From Agrocybe praecox (taxonomy: Eukaryota > Basidiomycota > Agaricomycetes > Agaricales > Agrocybaceae): a stretch of 64,000 nt of DNA. A program made the position numbers and the translations under genes. Shown here one piece after another: positions 26,501-39,046 of this stretch (the stretch's first letter is position 1; the number at the start of each line of letters is the position of its first letter). The stretch lies in contig OZ024846.1 in NCBI GenBank assembly GCA_964017145.1, positions 372,001 to 436,000 of the forward strand, read 5' to 3'. The notes beneath the pieces were generated by a model, which saw only the letters and a program-made list of their open reading frames with translations, was not told where the DNA came from and made no database searches.

Positions 26501-27934
26501 GCGCTTCAACATAAGATCTTTGGTTGAGTATGATCATGTTCCTAATGAAAGGAAGATTTATGTATCAGCACCTACGCTATGAGCTTAGAGGTGAATGCAG
26601 TTACCTGAGAAATCCATGTTCCTCCGCTTCTGTGACGCGTCCTGGTCCTAGTTATGTTTGCATGGGTCCAGATAAAGGTGTTGCTCGGGTCACAGGCGCG
26701 GGGACGAGACGGTCCCGCATAAGCCTCTACAAATGCGATCAGCCGGCTTGAGCCATTCGTCTCCAGGTCTTGTGGTATCCAACTGCCGAAAACAAAAATC
26801 AAGGCGGAGTAACATCCACTACATCTTGTCCCGTTAACGCAGTTTCGTAAGTTGATGAGGATATTAGAGGTTGCAATGCCTGTATGATCCTGGTTGGAAG
26901 CCGCGGCGTTCTGGAGCAAATGTGTCGAGAAAGGGTTACCACCAAAACGAAGAAACGTACAGGTAGGAACCACGTTGATTTCCAATTGTTGATCTGTAAG
27001 ACGTGCAATCTACCATAACATCTTCTGTTGGGTTGTCGTGTGCAGGATGGAAGTGCCGGAGATCTATTATTTCGCGCATCGAGTTCGGATAGCCTTTGTA
27101 TACATATCAGCTAGTAAGGTCGCGCAGACTTTGTGCATTATGAGTCTTAAGTATCGGATGCATGTGGTCCCAGGAAGTTGTACGTCGTCGAGAAACAGAG
27201 AATGCTGGCCAGGACTTGTAGGGCTTGTAGTTGGAGACCAAGCTTGGTTCACGCTGCAAGAACGAGTAGGAAGTGAATGGGTCGTGTGTCATTGGAATCC
27301 CTCGATGTAATTGTATCGTAAGACACAAGGAGAACCGACAAAACATAACATTGACAAAGAGCATCAGCGTGCACGCGCACGTGCGAAAAAGAGCTGATAC
27401 ATTTCTGTTTATAAATATACGACCACAACCATACCGCTCTCTTCCGTTCTTTGGATCATCCACCAAACTCGCGGATAATTGACCACTAGCGGTCGACTCC
27501 GTCGCCAACAGGCTTGCTGTCGGACTTTGGATCTTTTAAAGAACGATAATAAAGTAACAGTTTTTCTTTAATACGATTGTATAAGACAAAAGACATATAT
27601 TTGAAGATAATTTTAAAAAAGAAAATTTCCAACAAGTTCTCGAGTACTGGCAAATCTACAAATAGAGAATAAGAATACGATTCCATAGCCGTGAGGCTCT
27701 AAGTCCTCTTGGGACGAAGCAATCTTAATAATATCCAGGCACCGTGTTGAAGGTGAATGGAACACATACTCGGTGTGAAAACGCTGCAAAAAAACTGGTA
27801 ATCAGATACATCGCATCCGCCATGGACACCAGCAGGGATACCAGTTTAGAACCTAACGCTGAGGCAAGGTTAGCAACGGCAAAGCGCTCAACAGAAAATA
27901 CAGGCAGTTTGGCAGACACGATCTAATCGGTGGT
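20567..27934. other. Long gene-poor block
   Basis: Over 7 kb without a supported gene. Frames are short (up to about 140 codons, plus 22063-22488), have no recognisable domains, and are interrupted in all readings. A local tandem duplication (TGGGCTCATG twice) lies near 22330. A hairpin with a T-run is listed at 21508. The block leads into a transposon-derived region starting near 27.9 kb and may consist of older decayed mobile sequence. Confidence 0.4.
21508..21529 (+). other. Hairpin followed by T5
   Basis: CGAGGT-GTTCG-ACCTCG is a perfect 6 bp stem with a 5 nt loop followed immediately by TTTTT. It resembles the end of a small structured transcript. No A/B box or other RNA-gene signal was found around it. 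Confidence 0.3.
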
Positions 27935-28468
27935 GTGAATGTGGGCAATGATGCAAACATAGTGGTGAAGGCATCGATCACTAACAGGACGAGAGGAACA
28001 ATCGAAGACATTATACCCGACCCACTCGAAAACACAGTACATAAAATCAATGATGATACCGTATACTTCAAGTTTCGCCCCAAAAATCCAACATCACTGA
28101 GGTTTCCAGGCGTCGCCGAAGGTACGCGAGGCACGCTTACGGTAGAGGGATGTGACAGCAAGAAAACGAAGATAGCGAGGAAGTAACATCCCATTATACC
28201 CGGCTACGCGTTTACAGACTATAAATCACGGGGGCAAACTATTGAGAACATAATCATAGACATAGGACAGCCGAAAACAGGAGCTAAACTTTCACCTTTC
28301 GAGGAGCAGAGGAAGGTTGGCATCAATAAGTTTACTGAGGGACTTCAACGACGACCTGTTTCAGAACCACTGGCCGTCCAAGGACCTGAGATTGGATATG
28401 GAAAGACTGGAGGAACTCGACTGGGCAAACGAAAGAGAACGAGAAACGGTGCTTATAATTGAGGTATA
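27935..28468 (+). pseudogene. Broken Helitron/Pif1-type helicase C-terminus
   Basis: The first frame reads SITNRTRGTIEDIIPDPLEN and ends in a stop near 28186. A shifted frame reads DYKSRGQTIENIIIDIGQP...GAKLSPF (about 28212-28300). After a further break the frame gives GRLASISLLRDFNDDLFQ...LDMERLEELD, ending at about 28468. This order (NGTRG-like, then the YKSRGQT helicase motif, then the SRGR...LLRDF tail) is that of the C-terminal end of Helitron/Pif1-like helicases common in mushroom genomes. The YVALSR segment expected between the last two blocks is missing, so a small deletion plus frameshifts is inferred. No Rep domain or upstream Walker motifs are found, so this is a fragment. Confidence 0.75.
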
Positions 28469-28628
28469 ATAACAGAGATATAAATGACATAGCATACACG
28501 CAGATGAGGTTGAACAGAATGTGCAGCCACCCCAGAATCCTACTTTCAGCGGGGTTAAGGCCGTAACCAAGCAGATGTAAACAAACAGTCAACATTTTCG
28601 AATTGTGGGTTTTGGGTAGGCTCGTGAC

Positions 28629-28675
28629 CAGCCATTTCTGTTTCAAACCCCGCTAGGGTTTCGCTGAAACGGCTG
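28629..28675. repeat. Long imperfect hairpin
   Basis: The arms pair as CAGCC/GGCTG, GTTTC/GAAAC and AAACCC/GGGTTT around a CGCTA loop, with one internal bulge on each side, giving 16 base pairs. It lies between the helicase remnant and the inverted-repeat element and overlaps the first bases of the latter. It could be a transposon subterminal structure. Confidence 0.6.
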
Positions 28676-29629
28676 GGACAAACGAACCAGATTTATGAGG
28701 GTCACACTTTGTCACGTTGAACTTGGTGTAATTTCCGTGTTTTGCACCGACTGATATATTCCCGCACCACACAATTTAATTCTGACGAGTCCTCTGCCTC
28801 GGAATTACTATCAGAATCACCATAAGTGTCAGCCTCTTCTTCTACAGCAACTAAGTCCATTTCCAAAGCCACATCCTCTCTAGTTGACTAGTTGATATTG
28901 AGAGCAATGGCTCTGCATCAACTCACCCATTCCGTGTCAAGCAGGATCTGTTCCATCTCTGACAGCGGTTCTTTTGGCACGCTGGATATATCCTCTTCAG
29001 TAGCCACCTCATCACCTATATCCATCCCATTGCCTTTCTCAGCAATACCTGGTGAAACTGGTAACATAATTTCCTCGAGGTAAAATTTTTATTGAAACAA
29101 GAAACGAGACCTGGCATGCTAGCACTGGGAGACATGGACTGTAACCGTTCGAGAGAGACGGGCTTCATCTGTCTTCGTCTCTGGAAGTGTTTGTGCAGTG
29201 GAAGATGGCCACTTCTGCATCATCATTTGTGCAACAAGCTGGGCGAGCAGCCTGCTTACCTATCGCAACCTGGCAGGTATCCAGTGGCCCCACATCTACA
29301 CTCCTATCTAGTTTAAGCCCTATCCGCTATCCCTACTACTACCCTTATCCCTACTACAGCCATAGTAGCCAAAGATCTCTCCCTCGTGGTAGTGCCAATC
29401 CTGATGAGCCTAGTAGTGGGGCTTAATTGACTTGAATAGTGGTTGGAATAAACGGTGGTTTATTGATGATAATGATTACAGGAGTGTATAGCGTAAAAAA
29501 GGGAGACAAAGAGTGAGTTTTGAGTGAGTGAGAGTCGGGTTGAAAGAGCGAGAACGCGAAATTGATGAAATTTCGCTAAGTCCCAGTCACAATTTTGGAG
29601 CCCTCATAAACCGGGTTCGTTTGTCCCAG
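28673..29629. mobile_element. Inverted-repeat element, ~957 bp
   Basis: CTGGGACAAACGAACC at 28673-28688 is repeated in perfect inverted orientation at 29614-29629. Similarity continues inward through (T)TTATGAGGG, giving about 27 of 29 matching positions. No clear target-site duplication is visible. Inside, the minus strand reads acidic peptide blocks (EDVALEMDLVAVEEEADTYG, then SELNCVVREYIS) over about 28870-28750, which look like decayed coding sequence of unknown family. Probably a non-autonomous or decayed DNA transposon. Confidence 0.65.
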
Positions 29630-29735
29630 TCCTTGGGTGGTGTTCGCCCTTTTCAGAGTCCGCGTGATGTTTGACCGCTTTTTTTGAACACAACAAACAC
29701 AAATGATGCACAAATAATAGAACACCACCCAACTA

Positions 29736-30269
29736 AGGCTCCAACCATTTTATTTACATTTAAAATTTTGGGTAAATAAAATGTAAATGGTAAATAAACT
29801 ATTTAAACTGGGTTTAAATGGTAGAAAATGGTAATTAAATGCGGAATATTTTTGAGAGATGAAGTTCATCATATCTATTGTTAAATAGCTCTAACAGCAA
29901 ATACATGTATCATTAACATTCCAAGATAGGTGCTCGTATGTCTTTGGGAGTCGAACACATATGATGAATTATCAAGTCAAAGAAGTCACAGAAGTCACAG
30001 ACCCATAGATGTTGCGTGCGGCACCAGATCGGCACATCAATTGAAATTTTGTTACACCTAGCGCATACCAAGAACAGTGTATGGGAATCTTGGACCTGAC
30101 AGAGCTTCTAAAGATCATTCTAATGACCAAAAGTATCTTTAATATATATACTATTTATTTACCATTTAATACGATTTATTTACTATGTACAGGGTCTCGT
30201 AAATAAAATGGTAAATAATAGGCATTTAAACGTTTTAAAATGGTAAATAAATGGAAATGGTTGGAGCCT
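29736..30269. mobile_element. MITE-like element with TA flanks, 534 bp
   Basis: AGGCTCCAACCATTT at the left end is matched perfectly and inverted at the right end. Both ends are flanked by TA (29734-29735 and 30270-30271), as expected for a TA target duplication. Inside each end lie repeated AT-rich words of the ATTTACCATTTA type (29751-29830 and 30150-30255). No coding frame is present. The structure fits a miniature inverted-repeat element, possibly moved by a TA-targeting transposase. The family is not identified. Confidence 0.75.
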
Positions 30270-30271
30270 TA

Positions 30272-32911
30272 CACCCAACGAACTGGTCGCGAGTCTAGGT
30301 TTTGGGAGGTAACGTGCGAGGGAAGACAAACAAGAACCAAACAAACGGTCAACATTCTATTTCCATGTATGGGATTTGTCGGGGAGAGGAACCTTACTGT
30401 TAACACAGCAAGCCAACGTATTAAGCTGATCGCTCCAGGAAATGGTGGAAATATTGCCTCTTTGCATCCTCGAATACTCTATCTCTGCTAGATTCCAACG
30501 CTAGGAACGCAGGAACCATTCGTATCATGGACCTGATACGAGTTCTTCACTCCAATAATAGGATCTCTAGGGGCCCATTCACTTACGCGAAGAAGCCAGT
30601 CTATCCTTGGGAGCTTCGTCGTTGCGAATCCGATGGACGAGCCCAGAAATCTGTGGAAGGGAAAGTACAAATCTGGACCAGAGCAAGTGAATACTATGAC
30701 AGCTTGTTTCTACTAGAATCGCCCAAGCAATACGATCTTTGACATATATCATTGAAAATTCCGAATACATAAACGGGAGGGATAAAACAGACCTAGCCCC
30801 TACTTCGTTCTTGAAGCCAAATTCCTGGTGAAGGAGAACATGTTATGTGGACTTTTCTGCAGGCCTTGAAAGCCTTGATGATCCGCTTCCTGCGTATGCG
30901 GCTGACGTCGATAAGCCGCAATGTTCTCTGGGTACGAGCTAACATGTATAGGCAAATGGGAACGTGACGCGTCCAAAGGAGTAGGGAACGGCAAAAACTT
31001 GCGAGGTGACGAGAACGCTTTCCTGAGATTCTCGAGCTCTGATACCATACTGACATGGTGGTCCTCAGTGCATGAGTAGATGGTCGCAGAAAACTATCTA
31101 ATTTGTTCGCGCAGAAATAATTGAGTCCTCATAGCGAATGTGATTGTAACTAGGGAAATATCGACCATCCGACGTTATTTTCTCGGTCGACAAGCTGCAA
31201 CAAATGGCGTCCAACGTTCTTTGGTGAACCCCAATTCCAAGAACTTAGGACTCATGTTTGTCGTTCGTGGTTTTAACGATTTCTCCCATCTCAAGAACCA
31301 ATATCGAGGAATTGATTCACAACGTGAACTTTCTCGCCTGCCGGCGTTAATGGCATTTTCTTTCGCTGTTATCTGGACACCCTCGACACATTTTTGATAA
31401 GCAGTGTAGTCCTCCATGTCTACGAAATTCGAATATATCCCCAATTCGACGTCTCTCCCGACGTGTGGTTCGATAATTTTACACGCACTGGATACTTAGC
31501 TGCATGTTTTAAGTATGTATCCCTCGGAAAATCCTGCGCGGGTGTACGTTTATTCCTCGATAGTACCACAGACAGATCCTACCGTGTGTGACCGTCTTCC
31601 ATGGCACCTTGAAAGTACGCTTTTATTAAACACAGGTTCTTGGTGCTGGAAAATATCATACGATTATGTTTGAAAAAAAAATCGTATCAAGGTTTATTAA
31701 CGTTAATTTACGATGACGTCATTCTTTCATGACAACTCATAGCCTTGGGCTGATTCTCCGACGTCAAAGTTACTACCGAACGTGCGTTTTGCGAAGCAGC
31801 ATGGGATGCATCGATGGGGCATGAGTTTAAAGACAAAGCCGCTGCCTTCGCAAATGGTTGGAGTCCATTGGATGGAGGACAAGGATTGCCGATGGCAATT
31901 GTGATATTCATCAAGTGTTGTGCTACGTGACATGACTCGAGGATGAACATGATCATCCGTGATTGGCCGCCAGAAGGTTGGATAATAAGAATCAGGAATC
32001 TTCAAGTGTATGACATAGGATAGTAATACAGCTTCGATTTTCTGATTTCTTGTGAATTCTTGCGAATGTCCTTGTGGTGGAAATAGATCGGAAGATTGAA
32101 AATTAATATATGTAGTTGAAACTTGGCCAACAACGTATTTCACGTACCTTTCCTTCGACAAGTGTACCGTCATTGACCTAAGTGTTAATAGCCAGATAAA
32201 AAGCAAAAAAAAAAAGTAGCTGTGCCAAGAAGGAGGCAGTGCATTTGTCCTTCGACAAATATAGCCTGAATGCGAGCCTGAATGCGAGAGTGAAGCGAGG
32301 TTCTCAGATTTTCAGCAACCAAGAATTTTGCGATCTGTGGGCTGCGCATAGATCAACCTCCTAAGTTATACTTTTAACAGGGCTAGACCTGTCTGACTGT
32401 ATAGCATTTAGCGCCCGACGACATGTCAATTGACTGCGCGTGAACTGCGAGATTCTTGTCTGGGAAAACAAGGAAAATCCAAGGATTGGCAGCTATGCAT
32501 TGCAAGTCTCTGGGGTAGAATATCACAGGGTCAGAGCCTTAAGCCAAATCATCCCCGATGAAGTCGTCTGATAGATAACCATTTAGAAGCCAACACCTTT
32601 CAATGTCGAAACAAACAGGAGTGTTTCGGAGCTTTGGCGTCGGTAAAAGTACGTGAACTTTCCCAGAAGAACTGTGAGTCAGACTGCGCGTCCGAGCATA
32701 GTCATAACAGAGTCCTTTGGGGTGGGTTGGCAGGTCCAAGGCAGGTTTTAGTAGGACGAAAGCCGTCTGGAATTAGAAGGCGGCAGGAAAGACGCGTCAT
32801 GTTGCATGACCGGCCACACCGGCATGCGATCCTTTATTTATTACATATACACGGCAGCGATCATGCCCAGTCCAATTAGTCTTTTCTTGTTCCATATCTT
32901 TCATTATTCCC
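30272..32911. other. Gene-poor region upstream of the zinc-cluster factor
   Basis: No supported gene. An ATG-started frame on the minus strand (31956-31708, 82 codons) and overlapping frames at 31727-32200 show no known domain. A 12 bp direct repeat (GCCTGAATGCGA) lies near 32264-32286. The last few hundred bases are the promoter region of the transcription factor. Confidence 0.4.
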
Positions 32912-35900
32912 ATGTCTTCGAACGAAGATGAGTACAACGAGGGCGAGGGTTCATCGTCCCTCTTTCAAACTTTGAAGAAGAGGAGAATACAGAGGGCATG
33001 TGACATCTGTAGACGAAAGAAAAGTGCGTCCAGGCTTCATTTTTTGCCAAGAATGTTTAGACTCACTAGGACGCTCACTATACAGTTCGATGTATGTGAC
33101 TTTGTCGCCTTTTATTTCCTAGAACCTGCATCTCATACTGGTACCGCTTTCAGGCGATGGCGTACAAATGCCAGGGAATCGATGTTCGAATTGTATCGCC
33201 TATAGTTTCGATTGCACGTACATAGAAGCCGCCAGAGTAGGATCTTACCTGTCTTGTGGTTGAATTTATATCTCATCTGTGTTGCAGAAACGCGGGCCAC
33301 CCAAAGGGTTAGCTATTCATAACATTGTTGTCTATGTGTGCTAATTTGGAACGCGAAGCTATCTCGAAAGTCTAGAGAATCGACTAGAGAAGTTGGACAA
33401 ACTTCTACGCAGGGTCAGTCTCAGCAATGAGTCCAAAAAGAAACTTCATCTGACATATTATTATGCTCTTGCATCAGCTAGTACCCGATGAAACAGTGTA
33501 CAAAAAGTTGTGCGATTCACTCGACGGCTGGTCGTTCGATAAACCTCCTGAGAACCCGAGCTCCATTGTAGGAAGCGATAATACCTCATACAAACGTCCT
33601 CCAGGTTCTATAACCCCTTTAGAAAGCGTAACTTCGGCTATCCGTGGCGTCAACTCAGAGATTGTATCACCCCCAGATGAAGATGAAGCTACGCTACTTC
33701 TAGCGGATCACTTCCAAAAGATGAGGATGAAGCTAGACCCCGCCGAATTTCGCTTCTTTGGCAAATCTAGTGGAGCTATGCTTGTCCATACCGCGCTGGA
33801 ATTGAAACAGGAATATGTTGGAGGAGAGCCATTTGCTCATGGGGACCCCACCACAATACTTCCAAATCAGAGGAAAGAATTTTGGATTGCGAGGCCAGTG
33901 AGTCCTATGTCTGCTATGTTGTTCCAGCGCTGGCTTATCTATCATAAATAGTGGGAGAAGCGAATGGATGCGGATATCAAACCGAGTTACAAATTCCCAG
34001 AAGCAGATCTCTCCGAGGCGCTCATTGACATGTACTTTAAACAGGTCAATCTCTACCTCCCCCTCCTTCATCGATCTATGTTTGAGAAATCTGTCAATGA
34101 AGGTCTACATTTGACCGACAAGGGATTTGCCTGTGTCTACCTCTTGGTTTGTGCAGTCGGTGCACGATACTCGTCAGACCCAAGAGTTCTTCTAGAAGGC
34201 GTTGATAGTTATCAGTCGGGCGGGTGGAAATGGTTTGATCAAGTTCAAATTGTGAAGAAATCACTTTTAGCGCCTCCTTCATTATACGATTTGCAATTAT
34301 ACTGCGTGAGTTACACGTGTGTTCTGGGTCGTACTAGTACGTTGATCTCAATCTTTTTTCAGCTATCTGTGCAGTTCCTCCAAGGATCGTCCGCCCCACA
34401 ATCATGTTGGACAATGGTTGGAATTGGTATACGGCTAGCTCAAGATGTGGGCGCTCATCGAAGGAAATTGAATACACATACATTGACTCCTGACGATGAA
34501 CTATGGAAGCGAGCATTTTGGTGCGTACGTGGTTAGACAGTATGTTTCAGAAATCTGACAGATAGTATCTTAGGGTACTTGTTGTGATGGATCGCATGGT
34601 TAGCTCCTCGTTAGGCAGGCCTTGTGCTATCCAGGATGAAGAGTAGGTTGACAATGTTTCTGCTCAGGATTTTGGCGATCGACTAAATTTTTTTAATAAA
34701 AGCTTTGATCTTGATTTGCCTATGGAGTGCGATGACGAATATTGGGACAACGAAGACCCGCAGAAACGGTTCAAACAACCACCGAACAAACCTAGCGTGG
34801 TGACCGCGTTCAATCTAAGTATTAAACTACATCAGATCCTTGCGTTTTCGTTGCGAACAATTGTAAGTGGCACTCCATTGCTATGATAATTCAGCATGAT
34901 TCTCATTTGATGGATTTTTTTTGTAGTATTCTATTAACAAATCTAAAATCCTGCTGGGGTTCGTTGGACAGCAATGGGAACAGCATATTGTAGCAGAGCT
35001 GGATTCAGCTCTGAATAGATGGGTGGACTCAGTTCCTGATCATCGTAAGTGATATTTGGTATTATATATTAAAGTGTCTGATTCGTAGCACCACAGTGAG
35101 ATGGGATCCCAACCGCGAAGATGAAAACTTCTTCAATCAATCTGTATTGTTGTATGCGGCTTATTATCACGTACAAATTCTTATACATCGCCCTTTTATA
35201 CCCTCGCCAAGTAAACCTTCACCACTCTCCTTCCCATCCCTCGCAATTTGTACCAATGCTGCCCGGTCATGTAGTCATATTATTAGCGTACAACGGAAGC
35301 GAAACGAAGTGACGACGCCTCAAACTCATGTGCGTGTTTTCCTCGATGCCGCAAACCCCTCGTTATTAAATCCTTTTCATGCCCATTTAGATGTATGTCT
35401 TTACCTCAGGCATTGTGTTACTTCTCAGCATCTGGGGCGGAAAACGGTCTGGACTTTCTACGGATCCCAACAAGGAGATGGCAGATGTGCATAAATGCAT
35501 GCAAGCGTTGCGAGCTTCAGAAGATCGTTGGCCCTCAGCAGGAAGATTATGGTGAGTTTCCACAGTTTTTTTGTGTGTGTTGGAATAGTGATTAAATATG
35601 TTACTTGCATCATAGGGATATCCTGTATGAGCTCGCGTCTGTTGGTAATCTTCCGTTGCCCCAGTCTAGTCCACCTACGACTAATAAACGAGAAAGAGAC
35701 TCCGAAACACCAATATCAGGCACCCCTCCATCGACAAGTACAACACCGCCAGAGGGACCCAGAACCATAGCTGGATCTCGAAGGGTCAATAAAGAGTCAT
35801 CGTTTGGAACTATATCTAAACGACCGTCCTTTAATTCCGCAAGCACAATGAACTACGGACAACAACCTGGTCCATCATCTTCAGCCTCCCACCAATCTAT

Positions 35901-36913
35901 GACATCAATGCCGAGGAGAACTTCCGACACGCAGCATATATTACCTGAGCCGTCGTCGTCTGCAACGTCACCCCCACTATCATCCATCCCTCAGACTCCG
36001 CAATTGGCTGGTTCACACAACGCGCCCGCTCCCGTCGAATGTTTCTCGTTGCCTGTATATAGTAATGAGCTCGGAAGAATCCCCCTACATTCTCAAGTCA
36101 CATTTACAGCTCAAGCGCAAATACCCCCACAACACCAAACACAGCTACCGCAACATATGCATACCAATAATATGTGGTTCCAGAGTGGCAATACTAGCGG
36201 CGGTGAAGGTTTGACCGCTTCCTCGCCTTTGACCGGCTCTCTTGCGAGCAGCTCTCCAATATTTAACAGTCATGTAAGCTGTCGTCTCTTTCCGGAAGTT
36301 CCAATTTGTAAAGGTTATTTACTTTCCCCTGTAGCCCAATACTCTAGGAAATGGGTACTCCTCTATGGGCGAGATGAGTTCGATGACCGACAGCTATTCA
36401 ATGGATGCGACAGCTTTGGCTGCAGGGATGATGTTTGACACCATGGCGGGGACCTTTGGGTTCAATCAGGGTGCTTCAGCATTTGGCGGTGTGAATGCTG
36501 TCGATCAAATTCCTGCGTCTTCGATGCTGTTGCAAGGCAGCGGTATGGACATGCAGTCACAGGCATTCAGGTCGATGTTGATGGATGTGAGGAGCGATGT
36601 GGGGCAACAACAACCTGAGCAATCTCTCGGTGTTATGAGTCAGCAACAACCGCAAGTCCAGGACATGGGCGGGGGACAAGGAGGACAGAATCCTGGAATG
36701 ATGTATAGCTTCGACAGCGATACGTTTGCGATGTGGTCGAATGCTCCTACTGGACTTGAGTAAGTCGTTTTGCGGATCTCTACTATGCACTTTATAACAA
36801 AAAAAATTCGCTTTATTTGTAGGTTGGACGAGTGGGGAACTTATTTGACGAACGTCAGCGAACTTACGCACGGGCACCCTCCTCCCGGCCCCGGTGGTTC
36901 CGCTTTTCGCTAG
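32912..36913 (+). CDS. Zn(II)2Cys6 transcription factor (xlnR-like architecture)
   Basis: The zinc cluster has Cys at residues 30, 33, 40, 50, 53 and 60 (CDIC, KIRCDGVQMPGNRCSNC, DC). It is assembled from exon 1 (32912-33023), a 6-nt micro-exon (33086-33091) and exon 3 (from 33154). A linker GPPKGYLESLENRLEKLDKL follows, forming the usual dimerisation coiled coil. A fungal-specific transcription factor domain (PF04082 type) runs from about 33960 to 35330, with QVNLYLPLLHRSMFE, CVYLLVCAVGARYSSDPRV and WKRAFWVLVVMDRM...GRPCAIQDEDFD. The C-terminal part is Ser/Pro/Gln-rich and disordered (35600-36760), likely activating. The last exon ends GPGGSAFR at 36913. Acts in the nucleus; target genes cannot be read from sequence. 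Resemblance to xylanase regulators is by general layout only. Some downstream exon boundaries (35300-35640, 36280-36365) are uncertain. Confidence 0.88.
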
Positions 36914-39046
36914 GAGTTGATTGTCAGTGTAAGCAAGGTTTTGTAAGTAAACTCAAATGCTCGTCGTTATATGCATCCCGAAGTTATGACTGAGACTTCT
37001 TCTGCAGATACAATGCTCTTTGCTCGCTGTCGTCTTTGCTTTATGGTGCTTTGATCGACCATCTGTTCCTTTTTTTTTTTCGTTATTCTTTTCAATTTGT
37101 TGGAGCAGACTGTTTCTTTCCTTTTCCTTATCGATGAACTATACCCATACAACATCAGATGAAACATCCGTTCAGTGTTTATCGATATATCGTCCACCCC
37201 TCTCCAGGCTATTTATCACATCGGATTGTTATCCTTATCAACTCCCTGAAGGTTCTTTGTTACTTTTTTGTCGTCATCGACTTACTAGGCTCCACTACTA
37301 TTCCATCACCCCTACTCCTATACTCTAAATTCAATGGAAGATTCTTACTACTTGTACTATTATATGTCGTCAATTTATATCTGTAAGTAAGAATATGCTA
37401 TGAATCCATGGCCTCCTTTCCAAAAGGCTTAATAAATGATGATCTGTCTTGACTCTTGCTTGACTCTCTGATGCACCACAAAGATAAAAAGTAGGTTCTT
37501 TCTGTCGAATTAGGGAAGGCTGATCATGACCTCTCTTTCCCGTTCTCAGCGTAGTTACGGCATACTAAAAGGTACCCATTTCAAAGGCAGTACTGTGCGT
37601 CTCGACATTAGTCCTATGACTTGGTCAGTAGTTCTCCTCGGCTGAAAAGCTGAAAATAATCGAACGTCTGAAATTCTTGACATTTACTTCTGCGTACTTG
37701 CCAAGTGAGCGCCTGTTCTTTTTACTCGACAGAAACCTGGAACATGGATCGAGGCGATTGAGGCGAGGGGGGGATCGAATCGAAGTATGTAACTTCGGCC
37801 CGTGGAGTCCGCCAGTACAACTTCAAGGAAACATCTTGCCTCTTCCTGTCTTTCGACCGCCATCAATGAAAGTCCTTTTCGATACTGTAACTCAACAAAA
37901 ACAAAGCTAGATGCCGAGACGCGTCTCCTGCTCTTGATTGGATGTATATACTCGTTCCAGAACCCAACCTGCAGCAAATCGAGAGACTTCTCAACTCGCT
38001 CGCTATATTTTCGTGGAGATCCAGGCTCCGTAATTCCGTCCAAGAAAGGCATATTTTATTTCTCTAGACTGTTAAGAATCCCGAAGTACCAGGAACAAAT
38101 TATTCTTGATATTCATTCTAGGCGACGTACAAGGGCCGCAATCCCAAAGGTGGGTGTACTCACCTTAATGTCGCTGATTTATTGACCCCCATGACCCCGT
38201 TATTGTAGGGCATGGTCGCTTGAGGAGCCGAATATAACGTTTCGGGGATTGGCGCCACCTGTCGTCGTGACAGTTTATGGCATCGCCTTCACGCTGATAG
38301 AGTTGAGGCAGGAAAGTGGCCAGAGCCATGCATCATCAATAATCTCCTTCATTTACATTTCACCGAGCGAATCATATCAAAGCCTCCATCACAAATGACA
38401 TACGAAAAGATTAATCACAACAACCGCTTTCCGCGCGTAGCTTATAGCCTTTGAGGAGCAACTACAGGGTTGTAAACTGGAATCGTGACTGTTCTGAATT
38501 TTCGAACAATCGGGTTCTGGCATGGACATGGAACTCAGAAGGACAAAGAAGATGTTGTCACTTGCTCTCTGCTCGGTTCAAAGAACAGAAGTTTTTCTGC
38601 GCGTATATATATTTACGAGGGAACTTGTCCCAATCCCAAATCTAGGCGACATCCAGCCGACAGCTATTTATGGTGCATCTGTCATACTCGCCTTCACCCA
38701 TCGAGACAGTGAATATCCGGCTTATATTTGCCGAATTATAAACATCCCTGGATGGGTTCTAGTGCAATCTATTGCACTGTACCATCCTTGCCAACAGCTG
38801 AAATTCACGAATTAGATCCGCATATAGCTATGGTGCTAAAGGCCGTCCTATTCTGCATATTCTTTTGCTTGGTGGATAAAAATATCAAGCATAAGATATA
38901 CACGAATTGCAGATTATACCGACTTCCGGGGCATATAAAGTGAACGATATCTTGAAGAACGAAAGGTCATCGAGTCCTCGATTCGTCCCAGCTCTCCTTT
39001 AGCACCCACAATACTTTTCATCCTCTCCACTTCTTTCCCCTTCGTC
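36914..39046. other. Intergenic region
   Basis: The first part is likely 3' UTR of the transcription factor, pyrimidine-rich at 37060-37330. A minus-strand ATG frame of 122 codons (38052-37684) has no recognisable domain and only weak support. The last part is the promoter region of chitin deacetylase 2, with a TATAAA-like box (CATATAAAG) near 38933. Confidence 0.4.

Noticed and set aside
32264..32286. Direct 12 bp repeat GCCTGAATGCGA
   Set aside because: Only two copies, consistent with a small replication slip; no array.
37760..37785. B-box-like GGATCGAATCG suggestive of a tRNA
   Set aside because: No matching A box or cloverleaf arms could be drawn around it.
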